Shown here: piece after piece, positions 23,204 through 32,082 of the stretch
Numbering within the stretch: position 1 is the stretch's first letter
Layout: the number at the start of each line of letters is the position of its first letter
Source: JAFGMR01 sp964632755
Lineage (GTDB): Archaea > Halobacteriota > Methanosarcinia > Methanotrichales > Methanotrichaceae
DNA length: 38,341 nt
NCBI GenBank assembly: GCA_964632755.1
Contig: CAZWDT010000025.1
Span: forward strand, 1 to 38,341
Reading direction: 5' to 3'
Notes under the pieces: generated by a model
The model's database searches: none
What the model saw: the letters and a program-made list of their open reading frames with translations, nothing else
Told to the model about the DNA's origin: nothing
Program-made: the position numbers and the translations under genes

Positions 23204-24805
23204 TCAACTCCCCATCATCTGTTGCTCTTCCTCTTCAGTTATCAGGCCCAGGACATCGTCAGGGACACCGATGCTGATCGCCCGGCCGTCACGAATGAGG
23301 AGCGCCCTATCGCAGACGTTCTTGACGAAGTCCATGTCGTGGCTGACTATGATGAACGTCTCTCCCAGCTCCTTCCTGGCGTTTAGAATGGACTTCGTGA
23401 CCTCAATCTTGGTGATGGTATCCATGGTTCCCGTAGGCTCGTCCAGGACAACTATGCGTGGCTCCTTTATGAGCACCTGGGCCATGGCAACGCGGTGCCT
23501 CTCCCCCTCGCTCAGCTCGTCGGGGTTCTTCTCGAGGATGGCCTCGGCCTCCTCCTCGGTGAAGCCCGCGGTTGTCAGCGTGTGGATGGCTTTCCTCTCG
23601 CCGAGTTCGGCTGGAAGCGAGAGGCCAATCGCATCTGTCAGGTTATCGATGATGCTGCGGGACGGGTATAGCGTGTACTCCTGGTGGAGAACGCCGATGT
23701 ACTTGGTGGCCCGACCGCGCCCCTCAGACCCAAGGAGCGTCATATCCACCCAATCGTCGCCAATCCTCACCCAAGCAGCTCCGTTTGTGGGCGTTATCAG
23801 TCCGGAGATCAGCCTCGATAGGGTCGTCTTGCCCCCCCCGCTAACTCCCACGAGGCCGAATATCTCGCCTTCCATCACCTCGAAGGAGACCTGGTCGACT
23901 GCCTTGACCACGCCTCTGTCGATGCTGATGTACCTCTTGGAGAGATCCCTGACTCGGATCATCGTCTCTCCCACCTCGGTCTTCTCCCTCTTCGCCAGCA
24001 CCCCAGCCATGGAGATGAACTTAGCGGCAACGTCCTTTGGCTTGCCATCTACCATGATCGCACCATGGTCCAGGAGGATCGCCCTATCGGCGAGGTCAAT
24101 CATGACATCCTCCCAGTGGCTGGTGATGATGAGGGTCATCTTGAAGTCGTTCACAGCGTGCCTGATGCTGTCGTGAACGAGGGCGGCTGTTACGGGATCC
24201 AGAGTGCCGGTGGGCTCATCTGCCAGGAGGAGCATGGGTGACTTGGCCAGTTGCCGGGCCAGCACGACCCTCTGCTTCTCCCCACCGCTCAGCTCCCTAG
24301 CTACGTGCATCATCCGATGTGAGAGGTTGACCTCGTCGAGAAGGTCGGCTGCCGTATGCACGCTGATGCTCCCGCCGGTGTCCTCGACGGCTCTCATAAC
24401 GTTGACGATGACGCGCTCGTCCCCGTAGAGGGCGAAAGTCCTCTGAAGCATGATCGCTAACCGTTTGGCCACATCCCTGCGCATCTTGTCGTTGACCTCG
24501 AGCGCGACGAAGTCCACGTCCTGGGGCTCGAGCACTCCTCCACAGGTGCATTTCTGGCCTCTGTGGCTCGGGGGTTCGACCCGCCCGCATTTGGGACATC
24601 GGCCTACGTGGTAGATCACACTGCCGCTAATATCCTGATAGGACTCCGTGCCTCGGAGGACGTGCATCAGCACGCTCTTTCCCGAGGCGCTCCTGCCTAA
24701 GATGCCAAGGGACTCGCCCTCATCTATCGTCAGATTCAGATTACGCAGGGCCTCTACTTGGCCGAACCGGACGGTCAGATCCTTTATCTCGATAAAAGGT
24801 GCCAA
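23204..24805 (-). CDS. atwA: Methyl-coenzyme M reductase activation component A2 (twin ABC ATPase)
   Basis: This 533-aa soluble protein has two ABC ATPase domains and powers reductive activation of MCR. Domain 1 has Walker A GRSASGKS (~residues 37-44), a zinc-ribbon insertion CPKCGRVEPPSHRGQKCTCG (~89-108) typical of A2, signature LSGGEKQRVVLARQL and Walker B LLLADEPTGTLD. Domain 2 has GVSGGGKTTLS, LSEGERHRVAMAQVL and IVVLDEPTGTMD. There are no membrane helices. It is the first gene of the mmp3-6-5-15-17-7 operon. The start is TTG 24805, preceded by GAGGCGTGA. The 255-nt gap upstream, AT-rich at 24830-24880, should hold the operon promoter. Confidence 0.96.
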   Translation of the reverse strand: MAPFIEIKDLTVRFGQVEALRNLNLTIDEGESLGILGRSASGKSVLMHVLRGTESYQDISGSVIYHVGRCPKCGRVEPPSHRGQKCTCGGVLEPQDVDFVALEVNDKMRRDVAKRLAIMLQRTFALYGDERVIVNVMRAVEDTGGSISVHTAADLLDEVNLSHRMMHVARELSGGEKQRVVLARQLAKSPMLLLADEPTGTLDPVTAALVHDSIRHAVNDFKMTLIITSHWEDVMIDLADRAILLDHGAIMVDGKPKDVAAKFISMAGVLAKREKTEVGETMIRVRDLSKRYISIDRGVVKAVDQVSFEVMEGEIFGLVGVSGGGKTTLSRLISGLITPTNGAAWVRIGDDWVDMTLLGSEGRGRATKYIGVLHQEYTLYPSRSIIDNLTDAIGLSLPAELGERKAIHTLTTAGFTEEEAEAILEKNPDELSEGERHRVAMAQVLIKEPRIVVLDEPTGTMDTITKIEVTKSILNARKELGETFIIVSHDMDFVKNVCDRALLIRDGRAISIGVPDDVLGLITEEEEQQMMGS

Positions 24806-25060
24806 TTTATCACGCCTCGCTGATCCTTAATTCGAACATCTACAATACAAAATCTCAAATAGATTCTACTTAAGCCTATCCGGGATGTCTTTACAGGGTA
24901 CGGCCATAGCGCTCTGATCACCCTTAGAATGTAATCGGCGATGGCCGCCGGGGGGAGATGCGCCCCATCCAAAGGGGCCGACGGAGCAGACCTCGGCCTA
25001 ATCGCGTCATGTTGAAGGCCGCATGGCATGGAGCATTTCGGCATCTATTCGACCACTCAA

Positions 25061-25246
25061 TCAATGGCCCTTGCCGCCTGTTCCTCCCTTGACCAGCAGG
25101 AACTCCTTGTCCAGATAGGCCTGGTGGCTGAGTTCCAGACACTCCTGGCAAATATAAAAGGTGGTCTGCTTCGGACCGTGAATGGTCGCCTGGGTTGCCT
25201 TCACCGGAAATATCTCCTTATCCACCCCGCATAGCTGACACTTCAT
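25061..25246 (-). CDS. Small zinc-ribbon protein
   Basis: This 61-aa protein has two CXXC knuckles, KCQLCGVDKEIF and YICQECLELSH, 30 residues apart, as in treble-clef or zinc-ribbon RNA/DNA-associated proteins, and a Gly/Lys-rich end (VKGGTGGKGH). The start at ATG 25246 has GGTGA (25256-25252) 5 nt upstream. The GTG inside that site would give three more residues and is less likely. It stands alone between A2 and ubiX. No specific family is recognised. Confidence 0.75.
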   Translation of the reverse strand: MKCQLCGVDKEIFPVKATQATIHGPKQTTFYICQECLELSHQAYLDKEFLLVKGGTGGKGH

Positions 25247-25373
25247 CCAATTCACCTGACATAAGGCTTAACAACCATCATTATAAGAGTTTCCGCTGAT
25301 GCCTCCCCCGACCGAAGTCGATGGATCCGTCGTTTGTTGCATCCGCCTTATCATACAAATATTATAAGGCATC

Positions 25374-26009
25374 TCATATATCACAAGGCTTTTCGGATTG
25401 GGTACATTCCACATCAACTCCCCAGCGCGGATGGAGCCTATGCTCTATCCCGAGGAGGTCGAGCGCCCTTCCGACGACCAGGTCTATCAGGTCATCGAGC
25501 CCTCGGGGCAACGTGTAGAAGCTGGGGGACGCGGGCATGATCACCCCTCCCGCTTCGGTCACGGCAACCATATTCCTCAGGTGCACAAGGCTTAGTGGCA
25601 TCTCGCGCGTTACGAGCACGAGCCTTCTCCTTTCCTTGAGGCAGACATCGGCGCTGCGGGCAACGAGGCCATCCGATATGCCGCAGGCGATAGCGGCCAG
25701 GGTCTTCATGCTGCACGGGGCAACCACCATCGCATGGATGGGGTAGGATCCGCTCGCTATTGATGCCGCGAGGTCGCTTTGCTCGTAAGCCCGGCTCGCA
25801 AGGCCGAGGACCTCATCGACCGCCCACTCGGTCTCCAGCCCGATGATCCGCTTGGCGGCGCTGGAGATGATGAGGTGCGTGATGCATCCCCTCTCCCTCA
25901 GCACCTGTAGCAAGCGTATGCCGTAAATTACGCCCGAGGCCCCGGTGATTCCTACAACGATCTCCCCTATCTTACCGCCCCCCGCAGTTATTGGCCGGAC
26001 CTCCCCCAT
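25374..26009 (-). CDS. ubiX: UbiX-like flavin prenyltransferase
   Basis: It makes prenylated FMN for UbiD-type decarboxylases. The FMN-binding GITGASGVIYG, the SSAAKRII loop, VVAPCSMKTLAAIACGISDGLVARSADV and VLVTREMPLS motifs are all present. An archaeal methanogen has no ubiquinone; prenyl-FMN is needed by the UbiD-like anhydromevalonate phosphate decarboxylase of the archaeal mevalonate pathway, which ties this gene to the HMG-CoA reductase in the same window. ATG 26009 overlaps the deoxyhypusine synthase end by 38 nt. The ~25 residues before the usual VVGITGASG start are longer than in most homologues, but no inner start codon is available. Confidence 0.92.
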   Translation of the reverse strand: MGEVRPITAGGGKIGEIVVGITGASGVIYGIRLLQVLRERGCITHLIISSAAKRIIGLETEWAVDEVLGLASRAYEQSDLAASIASGSYPIHAMVVAPCSMKTLAAIACGISDGLVARSADVCLKERRRLVLVTREMPLSLVHLRNMVAVTEAGGVIMPASPSFYTLPRGLDDLIDLVVGRALDLLGIEHRLHPRWGVDVECTQSEKPCDI

Positions 26010-26928
26010 GGTTCGAGTTCGCCAAGCGGCTTAGCGTTGCGGAAACGAGGATGGGGAGGTTGATCGTGGCGTCACCATAGACCGTCACGAAGCGGGCACT
26101 CGGTGCGATCTTTCCCCAGGAGACGGCCTCCGAGAGGGTGGCACCCGAGAGCCCGCCTGCCTCAGGATGATCGGTGGTGAGCTGGATTGCGAGCTCATAG
26201 CTCCGGGGGGTGACGAGCATCGCCTGAAGGCAGAAGTTCTTGGGCACTCCGCCTCCAAGTATCACGATCCCTGAGCGTTCCGATTCGTAGCATATGTCGA
26301 TTAGCTCATTCAGCTCAGCCAGGGGGTCCAGGCGGAGCTTCTTGGTCTGCCGATGCAGCCATGCCTGCAGCCCTATCATGGAGTCGGCAAGCGCCGGGCA
26401 GAATATGGGGACTCCCATATCGTAGGCGGACCTGAGGATTGATCTTCTGTCGTCGATTGTCGGTCCCAAGCATCTCAATAGATCAGGGCCGGATATGGGC
26501 TCGGCGCGGTCGGGAAGCGCGGCCTGCATGATCTCCTCGAACTTGATGAACTGGTCGTCGGATATGTAGACATCGTAGATCCGGCTTAAGCCCTCCTCCC
26601 GCAAGCAGCTGTCCTCCGCATCGGGATTTCCCAAGAGATGGGGGCCGACGGTTTCGATGATGTCATGGACGAGGTTTGCCCCGGTTGTTACGAGCACGTC
26701 CACATGACCCCTCCTAATGAGCCCGGAGACGATCTCCCTCATCCCGGCAGGGACGAGCGCTCCGGATAGGGTGAGGAACTTGGTGCACCTGCTAGATAGC
26801 ATCTCCTCGTATATGTCCACCGCCAGGGCAAGGCGCCTTGCACCAAAGCCGCATCCTCCCATCCTCTCTACGAGGACTTCCACGCTCATCCCTGGCTCGA
26901 TATCCATCTGTCGCACGGCATCGGCCAA
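25972..26928 (-). CDS. dys: Deoxyhypusine synthase
   Basis: It transfers the aminobutyl group of spermidine to a lysine of aIF5A, using NAD. Family motifs are seen: KFLTLSGALVPAGMREIV, VTTGANLVHDI, GVPIFCPALADSMIG, GGGVPKNF and the catalytic Lys in SEAVSWGKI. At 318 aa it is the normal archaeal size. The start is TTG 26928 with GGTGA 5 nt upstream. It shares an overlapping end with ubiX, so both are on one transcript, and it is divergent from the fpo operon. Confidence 0.94.
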   Translation of the reverse strand: MADAVRQMDIEPGMSVEVLVERMGGCGFGARRLALAVDIYEEMLSSRCTKFLTLSGALVPAGMREIVSGLIRRGHVDVLVTTGANLVHDIIETVGPHLLGNPDAEDSCLREEGLSRIYDVYISDDQFIKFEEIMQAALPDRAEPISGPDLLRCLGPTIDDRRSILRSAYDMGVPIFCPALADSMIGLQAWLHRQTKKLRLDPLAELNELIDICYESERSGIVILGGGVPKNFCLQAMLVTPRSYELAIQLTTDHPEAGGLSGATLSEAVSWGKIAPSARFVTVYGDATINLPILVSATLSRLANSNHGGGPANNCGGR

Positions 26929-26997
26929 TCGATCACCTCCTCGCCGGATTATATCCGAAAAACCAGCTCAAGGAACCATCGTAACGCGTTTTCATAA

Positions 26998-27034
26998 ACC
27001 TTTTATACCATGCCTTGTGTTTAGCTTTTACGGA
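26998..27034 (+). promoter_or_regulatory. fpo operon TATA box and Shine-Dalgarno
   Basis: CCTTTTATACC (26999-27009) is a good archaeal TATA box; transcription would begin near 27030. GGAGG at 27031-27035 lies 6-7 nt before the fpoA ATG at 27042, so the leader is very short and the Shine-Dalgarno may sit at the transcript's 5' end. Confidence 0.6.
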
Positions 27035-27041
27035 GGAAACC

Positions 27042-27446
27042 ATGACTAGCGAGCCGTTACCAGTGGACTATTATATTCCGCTTATTATGTTTTTGATAAT
27101 GGGCGCCATTGTGCCCATAGCTGCGTTAGCCGCCGTGAAGATCATATCGCCTCTGAAGCCTAATCGTCGTAAGCTGTCCACCTACGAGGGTGGTCTCGTC
27201 CCCATAAGGGATGCGAGGATTCAGTTCAATGTGCAGTACTACCTCTTCGCCATCGTCTTTGTGATATTCGATGTTGAGGTCTTGTTCCTTTATCCCTGGA
27301 TCTACGTATACGCTTCTGAGTTTATGCAGAGATATATGGTCTTCGGCATCATGAACATAGCCGTCTTCGAGATGCTCATGTTCATCGCGGTGCTGCTGAT
27401 AGGACTGGCATATGCCATTAAAAAGGAGGCGTTGCGTTGGGTATAA
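27042..27446 (+). CDS. fpoA: F420H2 dehydrogenase-type complex subunit FpoA (NuoA-like)
   Basis: This is the small membrane subunit of the archaeal complex-I homologue that reduces methanophenazine. Three transmembrane helices (residues ~9-32, 62-85, 92-115) flank the conserved loop KLSTYEGGLVPIRDARIQFNVQYY and FVIFDVEVLFLYPW, where Asp/Glu are expected. The length is 134 aa from ATG 27042. It is the first gene of the operon; its end overlaps fpoB by 10 nt. Confidence 0.95.
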   Translation: MTSEPLPVDYYIPLIMFLIMGAIVPIAALAAVKIISPLKPNRRKLSTYEGGLVPIRDARIQFNVQYYLFAIVFVIFDVEVLFLYPWIYVYASEFMQRYMVFGIMNIAVFEMLMFIAVLLIGLAYAIKKEALRWV

Positions 27447-28009
27447 GCGATGTGATTCCCATACCAGCGGTCGTTGACGATGAGCTGGAGAAGTGGACCA
27501 TATACGGCAGGCCTCTGAGCGACGTATGGTTCACAACGACGGAAAAGATCCATCAGATCATCGAGATGGGGCCGATAAAGAACGTCTTGAACTGGGGCCG
27601 CAAGAACTCCCTTTGGTTCCTGATGCAGCCCATGGGCTGTTGCGGCGTTGAGATGCTGGTCTTTGGCTGTCCCCACTACGATTGTGACCGCTTCGGCATA
27701 ATCCCCAGAGCCACCCCAAGGCAGGCTGATGTGATGATCATCAGCGGTTACATCACCAGGAAGTACCTGCCTGCCATCAAGAACCTTTGGGAGCAGATGC
27801 TAGAGCCCAAGTGGTGCCTGGCAATCGGGGAGTGCGCGATCTCAGGCGGTCCCTTCTTCGACTCATACAACATAATCCAGAATACCGGCGATTACTTCCC
27901 GATAGATGTCTTCGTGCCCGGGTGTCCACCCCGGCCGGAGCAGTTCATCAAGGGATTCGTGGAGCTGCAGGAAAAGATAAAGCAACGCAAAGACAAGCGA
28001 GGCTACTAA
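27437..28009 (+). CDS. fpoB: Fpo subunit B (NuoB-like, cluster N2)
   Basis: This peripheral-arm subunit carries the terminal [4Fe-4S] cluster N2. The tandem Cys pair in QPMGCCGVEML, the third Cys in CLAIGECAISGG and the fourth in VPGCPPRPEQ are present. At 190 aa it is complete. The start is TTG 27437 inside the end of fpoA, so it is translationally coupled. Confidence 0.95.
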   Translation: MGISDVIPIPAVVDDELEKWTIYGRPLSDVWFTTTEKIHQIIEMGPIKNVLNWGRKNSLWFLMQPMGCCGVEMLVFGCPHYDCDRFGIIPRATPRQADVMIISGYITRKYLPAIKNLWEQMLEPKWCLAIGECAISGGPFFDSYNIIQNTGDYFPIDVFVPGCPPRPEQFIKGFVELQEKIKQRKDKRGY

Positions 28010-28022
28010 GGAGGATCTATCA

Positions 28023-29732
28023 ATGCCTTCCACAAGCGACGTTTTGAGCGCCCTCCAGTCGGCATTTCCAGGATCCATCCAGGAGTCGAGGGTGGAGTCG
28101 GATAGCCGGCTTTGGGTCACAGTGGACCAAAAGAAGCTCCTGGAGATCGCCAAGTTCCTCAGGGATAAGCAGGGTTTCGATCACTACTCCGGGTCGGCGG
28201 GCGTCGACCTGATGGCCGACAACCAGATGGAAGTCGTCGAGATCATGACGAGCTACGCCAACCACAATATAGTGGTCATGGTCAAGGTCAAGACCCCGAG
28301 GGATGCCCCCTCGGTGCCGAGCCTGGTTCCCCTCTTCTGGAACGCCAACTGGTACGAGAGGGAGAGCTGGGAGATGTTCGGCATCAACTTCGAGGGACAT
28401 CCAGAGCTCTATCCTTTGCTCTTGGGCGACGATCTGGTTGGGGCCTGGCCCTGGAGGAAGGACTTCAAGGGCTATCCTGATACGACAACGGGTAAGAGGA
28501 CGTTGGAGCGCATAGACGCATCCGGCCTAACCTCATACAGGATTGGGCTTACCGACGAGCAAGTTGACTTGGGACAGATCCCTCAGAGGATCGAGTACCC
28601 CACATTCAGGGAGAGGGAGGAAGCCCATATCGAGTCCGAGTCGGAGATGATACTTCACCTAGGGCCACAACACGCGATAGTGCCCGGGCCGTTCCTCCTC
28701 GACGTCCTAGTAGATGGTGAGCGGATCAAGAAGGCCTTCTTGGATGTGGGCTACATCCACAAGGGCATCGAGAAGATCATGGAGAACCGCACCTATCTGC
28801 AGGGAATCGTCTACACAGATCGGATGTGCTATCTGGCCTCGATCTCCAACAACGAGGCTTACTGCGGTGCGGTGGAGAGGCTGCTCGGGGTAACCCCACC
28901 GGAGAGGGCTCAGTACATACGGGTGATAGCCGCAGAGCTATCGAGGATTCAGAGCCATCTGCTGGGGACGGGGGAGTTCCTGACTCTGCTCGGCAGCGCC
29001 ACCTACTCGCCGTTCCAGTACATGATAATAGACCGTGAGGCTGTGATCTCCCTTCTGGAGAGCATCACCGGTGCGAGGATCACACACACCTTCGTTCGCT
29101 TCGGCGGCGTAAGAAACGACCTGCCTGACGGATTCGCTGAGCAGGCCCGAAAAGTGATGAAGATGGTGCGTGAGAAGACCATGGAGTACAAGGACCTCAT
29201 AGCAGCCGATCCCATCTATCGCAAGAGGATGGATGGAATTGGCGTGATCTCGCCCCAGGACGCTCGCGATCTGGGCTTGTGCGGTCCGCCGCTTCGGGCA
29301 TCCGATACTCCCTACGACATGAGACGGGAGGACCCCATCCTCGCATATCCCGACCTGGACTTCAAGGTCATAAGCAGGAAGGAGGGCGATTCCGCGGCCA
29401 GGGTGGATGTGCGCCTGGACGAGATCTTGGAGAGCGTCTACATCATAGAGCAATGTCTGGACCAGATTCCCGAGGGGCCGGTCCAGGAGAAGCTGCCGAA
29501 GAAGATAAAGCCGGAGCCTGGAGAGGCGTACTACCGCACAGAGGATCCCAGGGGAGAGATGGGCTTCTATGTGGTCAGCGACGGCTCGGCCAAGCCCTAT
29601 CGGGTGAAGGTCAGGGGTCCGTTCTACGCCACATTCCAGACATTCACGCCCCTCTTGGAGGGAGTTTATCTGGCCGACGTCGTGGCAATCGCCGGCAGCA
29701 TGGATGCATGCACCAGTGAGGTGGACCGGTAG
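28023..29732 (+). CDS. fpoCD: Fpo subunits C and D fused (NuoCD-like)
   Basis: Residues 1-~175 are the NuoC/30-kDa type (GFDHYSGSAGVDLM, NANWYERESWEMFGINFEGH, WPWRKDFKGYPD). Residues ~195-569 are the NuoD/49-kDa type (MILHLGPQHAIVPGPF, IHKGIEKIMENRTY, FVRFGGVRNDLP, ending VVAIAGSMDACTSEVDR), which forms the quinone/methanophenazine site with FpoB. In Methanosarcina the two genes are usually separate; here one uninterrupted 569-aa frame covers both. GGAGG lies 6-7 nt before the ATG. The gene ends in TAG. Confidence 0.93.
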   Translation: MPSTSDVLSALQSAFPGSIQESRVESDSRLWVTVDQKKLLEIAKFLRDKQGFDHYSGSAGVDLMADNQMEVVEIMTSYANHNIVVMVKVKTPRDAPSVPSLVPLFWNANWYERESWEMFGINFEGHPELYPLLLGDDLVGAWPWRKDFKGYPDTTTGKRTLERIDASGLTSYRIGLTDEQVDLGQIPQRIEYPTFREREEAHIESESEMILHLGPQHAIVPGPFLLDVLVDGERIKKAFLDVGYIHKGIEKIMENRTYLQGIVYTDRMCYLASISNNEAYCGAVERLLGVTPPERAQYIRVIAAELSRIQSHLLGTGEFLTLLGSATYSPFQYMIIDREAVISLLESITGARITHTFVRFGGVRNDLPDGFAEQARKVMKMVREKTMEYKDLIAADPIYRKRMDGIGVISPQDARDLGLCGPPLRASDTPYDMRREDPILAYPDLDFKVISRKEGDSAARVDVRLDEILESVYIIEQCLDQIPEGPVQEKLPKKIKPEPGEAYYRTEDPRGEMGFYVVSDGSAKPYRVKVRGPFYATFQTFTPLLEGVYLADVVAIAGSMDACTSEVDR

Positions 29733-29740
29733 AGGGGGTA

Positions 29741-30799
29741 TTGGAATTGGAATTATCGGCAATAATTGAGGCGATCAGCAGCTGGGCTGCCTCAGAGCCT
29801 CGCATATATGCATTGATCATCGGGCTGATTGGAGCGGCCGTCATCTCCGCAGTGATCAATATCGTGGCCATGTACGTGGTCTGGCTGGAGAGAAAGGTCC
29901 TCGGCGATATCCAGGCCAGATATGGTCCTAACCGCGTGGGCTCCCGCTGGGGCGTCTTACAGCTGGTGGCCGACGCAATCAAGCTCTTCACAAAGGAGGA
30001 CAGCATTCCAAGGGATGCGGATAAGCCGATCTATGTATGGGCGCCGATAGTGGCATCGATGACCACCATGTTGGTCGCCGCGGCGCTCCCCTTCGGAGCC
30101 GTGAATATCGGGGGCAAGCAGTATCCCCTGGTGGTGGCCAATATGGATCTGAGCGCCCTCTACGTGGAGGCAGCGCTTTCCGTAATGACCATCTCCGTCT
30201 TCATGGCAGGGTTTAGCTCCAACAACAAGTACTCCCTTATGGGGGCATTCAGGGGCATGGCGCGGATGATCGCTTACGAGGTTCCGATGGGCGTATGCGT
30301 GATAAGCGTGGCCATAATGGCGCACAGCCTGAACCTCGTGGAGATAGTCCAGAGCCAGACACTGTGGTATGCCTTCGCCCAGCCCCTGGGCTTCGTAGTG
30401 TTCACCGTTGCACTGATCACCGATCTTGGAAGGATCCCATTCGATCAGTCCGAGGCCGAAGAGGAGATCATCGCCGGGTACACCACCGAGTACGGTGGCA
30501 TCAGGTGGGGATTGCTATACTTCCAGGAGTACATCTGCATGTTCCTCGGATCCATCATGCTGGTTCTTCTCTTCCTGGGCGGATGGAACGGGCCCAACAT
30601 TCCCTTCCTCACGCCGATCGCGCCCATGATCTGGTTCTTCATGAAGGTGCTGATCGTGCTCGTCTTCCTCATCTGGACCAGGGGATCGCTTCTGAGGTAC
30701 AGGATAGACCAGGTAACCGATCTTGGGTGGAAGTGGATGCTTCCCTTATCCATCGTGAACCTGGCCTGGGCAGTTGTAGTGGGGCTGTACTTCGCATGA
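29741..30799 (+). CDS. fpoH: Fpo subunit H (NuoH-like)
   Basis: This membrane subunit connects the peripheral arm to the proton-pumping arm. It has about eight helices and the conserved loop VVWLERKVLGDIQARYGPNR, GMARMIAYEVPMG, TDLGRIPFDQSEAEEEIIAGYTTEYGG and FLIWTRGSLLRYRIDQ. At 352 aa it is complete. The start is TTG 29741 or TTG 29747; GAGGGGG (29732-29738) favours the second by spacing. Confidence 0.95.
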   Translation: MELELSAIIEAISSWAASEPRIYALIIGLIGAAVISAVINIVAMYVVWLERKVLGDIQARYGPNRVGSRWGVLQLVADAIKLFTKEDSIPRDADKPIYVWAPIVASMTTMLVAAALPFGAVNIGGKQYPLVVANMDLSALYVEAALSVMTISVFMAGFSSNNKYSLMGAFRGMARMIAYEVPMGVCVISVAIMAHSLNLVEIVQSQTLWYAFAQPLGFVVFTVALITDLGRIPFDQSEAEEEIIAGYTTEYGGIRWGLLYFQEYICMFLGSIMLVLLFLGGWNGPNIPFLTPIAPMIWFFMKVLIVLVFLIWTRGSLLRYRIDQVTDLGWKWMLPLSIVNLAWAVVVGLYFA

Positions 30800-30811
30800 G
30801 GTGGTAATAGT

Positions 30812-31363
30812 ATGGTGCTAAAGGTGCTAAACATACTCAAGGGCTACAAGATGACCTTCAAGACCGCGTTCAAGGACGTGGAGGTCACGAGGACATTTCC
30901 AGAGTTCATGATGGAGCTCCCGGCAAACGAGAGGGGGATCCACGAGCTGGATGCCACCGTCTGCATCGGCTGCGGCTCTTGTGCCAGGATATGCCCCAAC
31001 AACTGCATCGAGATGGTCCCCTTCAAGTATGGGAATCCCCTGAAGAATAAGAAGATGGTCTTTCCATCCATCGACTTTGGACGATGCATGTTTTGCGGGC
31101 TCTGCGTTGACGAGTGTCCCGTCTCATGCCTCAAGATGGGCAAGAACGTAGTCATGGCCGGCTGGGATCGCGATGATCTAATCCTGGGGCCCGACAAGAT
31201 CTCGGTCAAGAGGCATACCCCCCAGGAGGTCGCCGCCCTGGAGGAGGAAGCCAAGAGGCTGGCAGCGGAGAAAAAGAAAGCCGCCGCCGCCAAGGCCAAG
31301 GCCGGAGATAAAAAACCTGCCGGCGCCAAGAAAAAGAAGGAAGAGGCAGGAGGTGAGTCCTGA
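30812..31363 (+). CDS. fpoI: Fpo subunit I (two [4Fe-4S] ferredoxin domain) with Lys-rich tail
   Basis: This electron-transfer subunit has two CX2CX2CX3C clusters at Cys51/54/57/61 and Cys92/95/98/102. After the ferredoxin fold, residues 144-178 form a charged tail with 12 lysines and runs of alanine (KKKAAAAKAKAGDKK, then GAKKKK). The tail is not part of the usual NuoI fold. With FpoF absent from the operon, a basic tail could dock acidic ferredoxin, an idea I recall being raised for Methanosaeta. The length is 183 aa. Its stop overlaps the fpoJ start by one base. Confidence 0.94.
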   Translation: MVLKVLNILKGYKMTFKTAFKDVEVTRTFPEFMMELPANERGIHELDATVCIGCGSCARICPNNCIEMVPFKYGNPLKNKKMVFPSIDFGRCMFCGLCVDECPVSCLKMGKNVVMAGWDRDDLILGPDKISVKRHTPQEVAALEEEAKRLAAEKKKAAAAKAKAGDKKPAGAKKKKEEAGGES

Positions 31364-31788
31364 TGGTCGCTTCCAACCTGAAATATGTCAGATATTTATT
31401 CCAGCTGTTCGTGCTGGTGTTGGCCCTGGGGGTCATCTTTGCCGCCCTGGGACTTGTGATATTCCTATCGCCTTGGAGCAAGGTGGTACTGGATAAGATC
31501 GTAGCCCTGGACCTCGGCTTCATCATTGAGCTATTGGTCTTCAAGGTGCTTGGGCTGGTGATATTGGGGCTATCTGTGCTGATGGTCTACTCCAAGAACG
31601 TGGTTCACAGCGCCCTTTATCTGCTGGGAAGCTTTGCCGGAGTGGCCGCACTTTACATCTCCCTGAACGCCACCTTCGTCGGCGTGGCTCAGGTGTTGGT
31701 ATATATCGGTGCGGTGGGCGTCCTGCTTCTATTCGCGGTAATGCTCACCAGGAAGACGATAATGGAGGAATCCCATGGTGAGATTTAG
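31363..31788 (+). CDS. fpoJ: Fpo subunit J, N-terminal half (NuoJ-like)
   Basis: This 141-aa membrane protein covers the N-terminal NuoJ region, with conserved SALYLLGSFAGVAALYISLNA and AQVLVYIGAVGVLLLFAVML (the pi-bulge helix). An extra first helix (residues ~12-34) precedes it. It ends in TAG and overlaps the next gene by 14 nt. NuoJ is split into two genes here, as in other Methanosarcinales. Confidence 0.9.
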   Translation: MVASNLKYVRYLFQLFVLVLALGVIFAALGLVIFLSPWSKVVLDKIVALDLGFIIELLVFKVLGLVILGLSVLMVYSKNVVHSALYLLGSFAGVAALYISLNATFVGVAQVLVYIGAVGVLLLFAVMLTRKTIMEESHGEI

Positions 31789-32041
31789 GAACATTATCCT
31801 GGCCCTAGCCTTTCTGGCGGTGGTCTTCGCCTCCCTCTCGGTTACACCATGGGGGCAGGGAGTTGAGAAGCCGCAGTACAGCTTCGAGCCTAGGGAAGGG
31901 TTGAGGGTGCCTGAGAGCGGCATAGGTGATATAGGAACGGAGATATTCACAGAATACGTCTTCCCCTTCGAGGTGCTGGCTTTGGTGCTGACGGCAGCTC
32001 TAGTAGGGGCGATATATATCGCCAGGAAGGACGCCGCCTGA
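31775..32041 (+). CDS. fpoJ: Fpo subunit J, C-terminal half
   Basis: This 88-aa protein has two helices (residues ~6-24 and ~62-82). Between them, IGDIGTEIFTEYVFPFEVLALVL is the conserved C-terminal NuoJ segment (G..L.. YV.PFE). ATG 31775 has GGAGG 6-7 nt upstream, inside the end of the N-terminal half. Confidence 0.88.
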   Translation: MVRFRNIILALAFLAVVFASLSVTPWGQGVEKPQYSFEPREGLRVPESGIGDIGTEIFTEYVFPFEVLALVLTAALVGAIYIARKDAA

Positions 32042-32055
32042 AGGAGGGATGAGAG

Positions 32056-32082
32056 ATGACTAGGAGGGAGACTTACAGATGA
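32056..32082 (+). other. Mini-ORF (8 codons) overlapping fpoK start
   Basis: ATG at 32056 opens MTRRETYR and stops at TGA 32080-32082, which overlaps the fpoK ATG as ATGA. GGAGG at 32043-32047 lies 8 nt before this ATG. It may be a coupling mini-cistron or chance. Confidence 0.3.
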
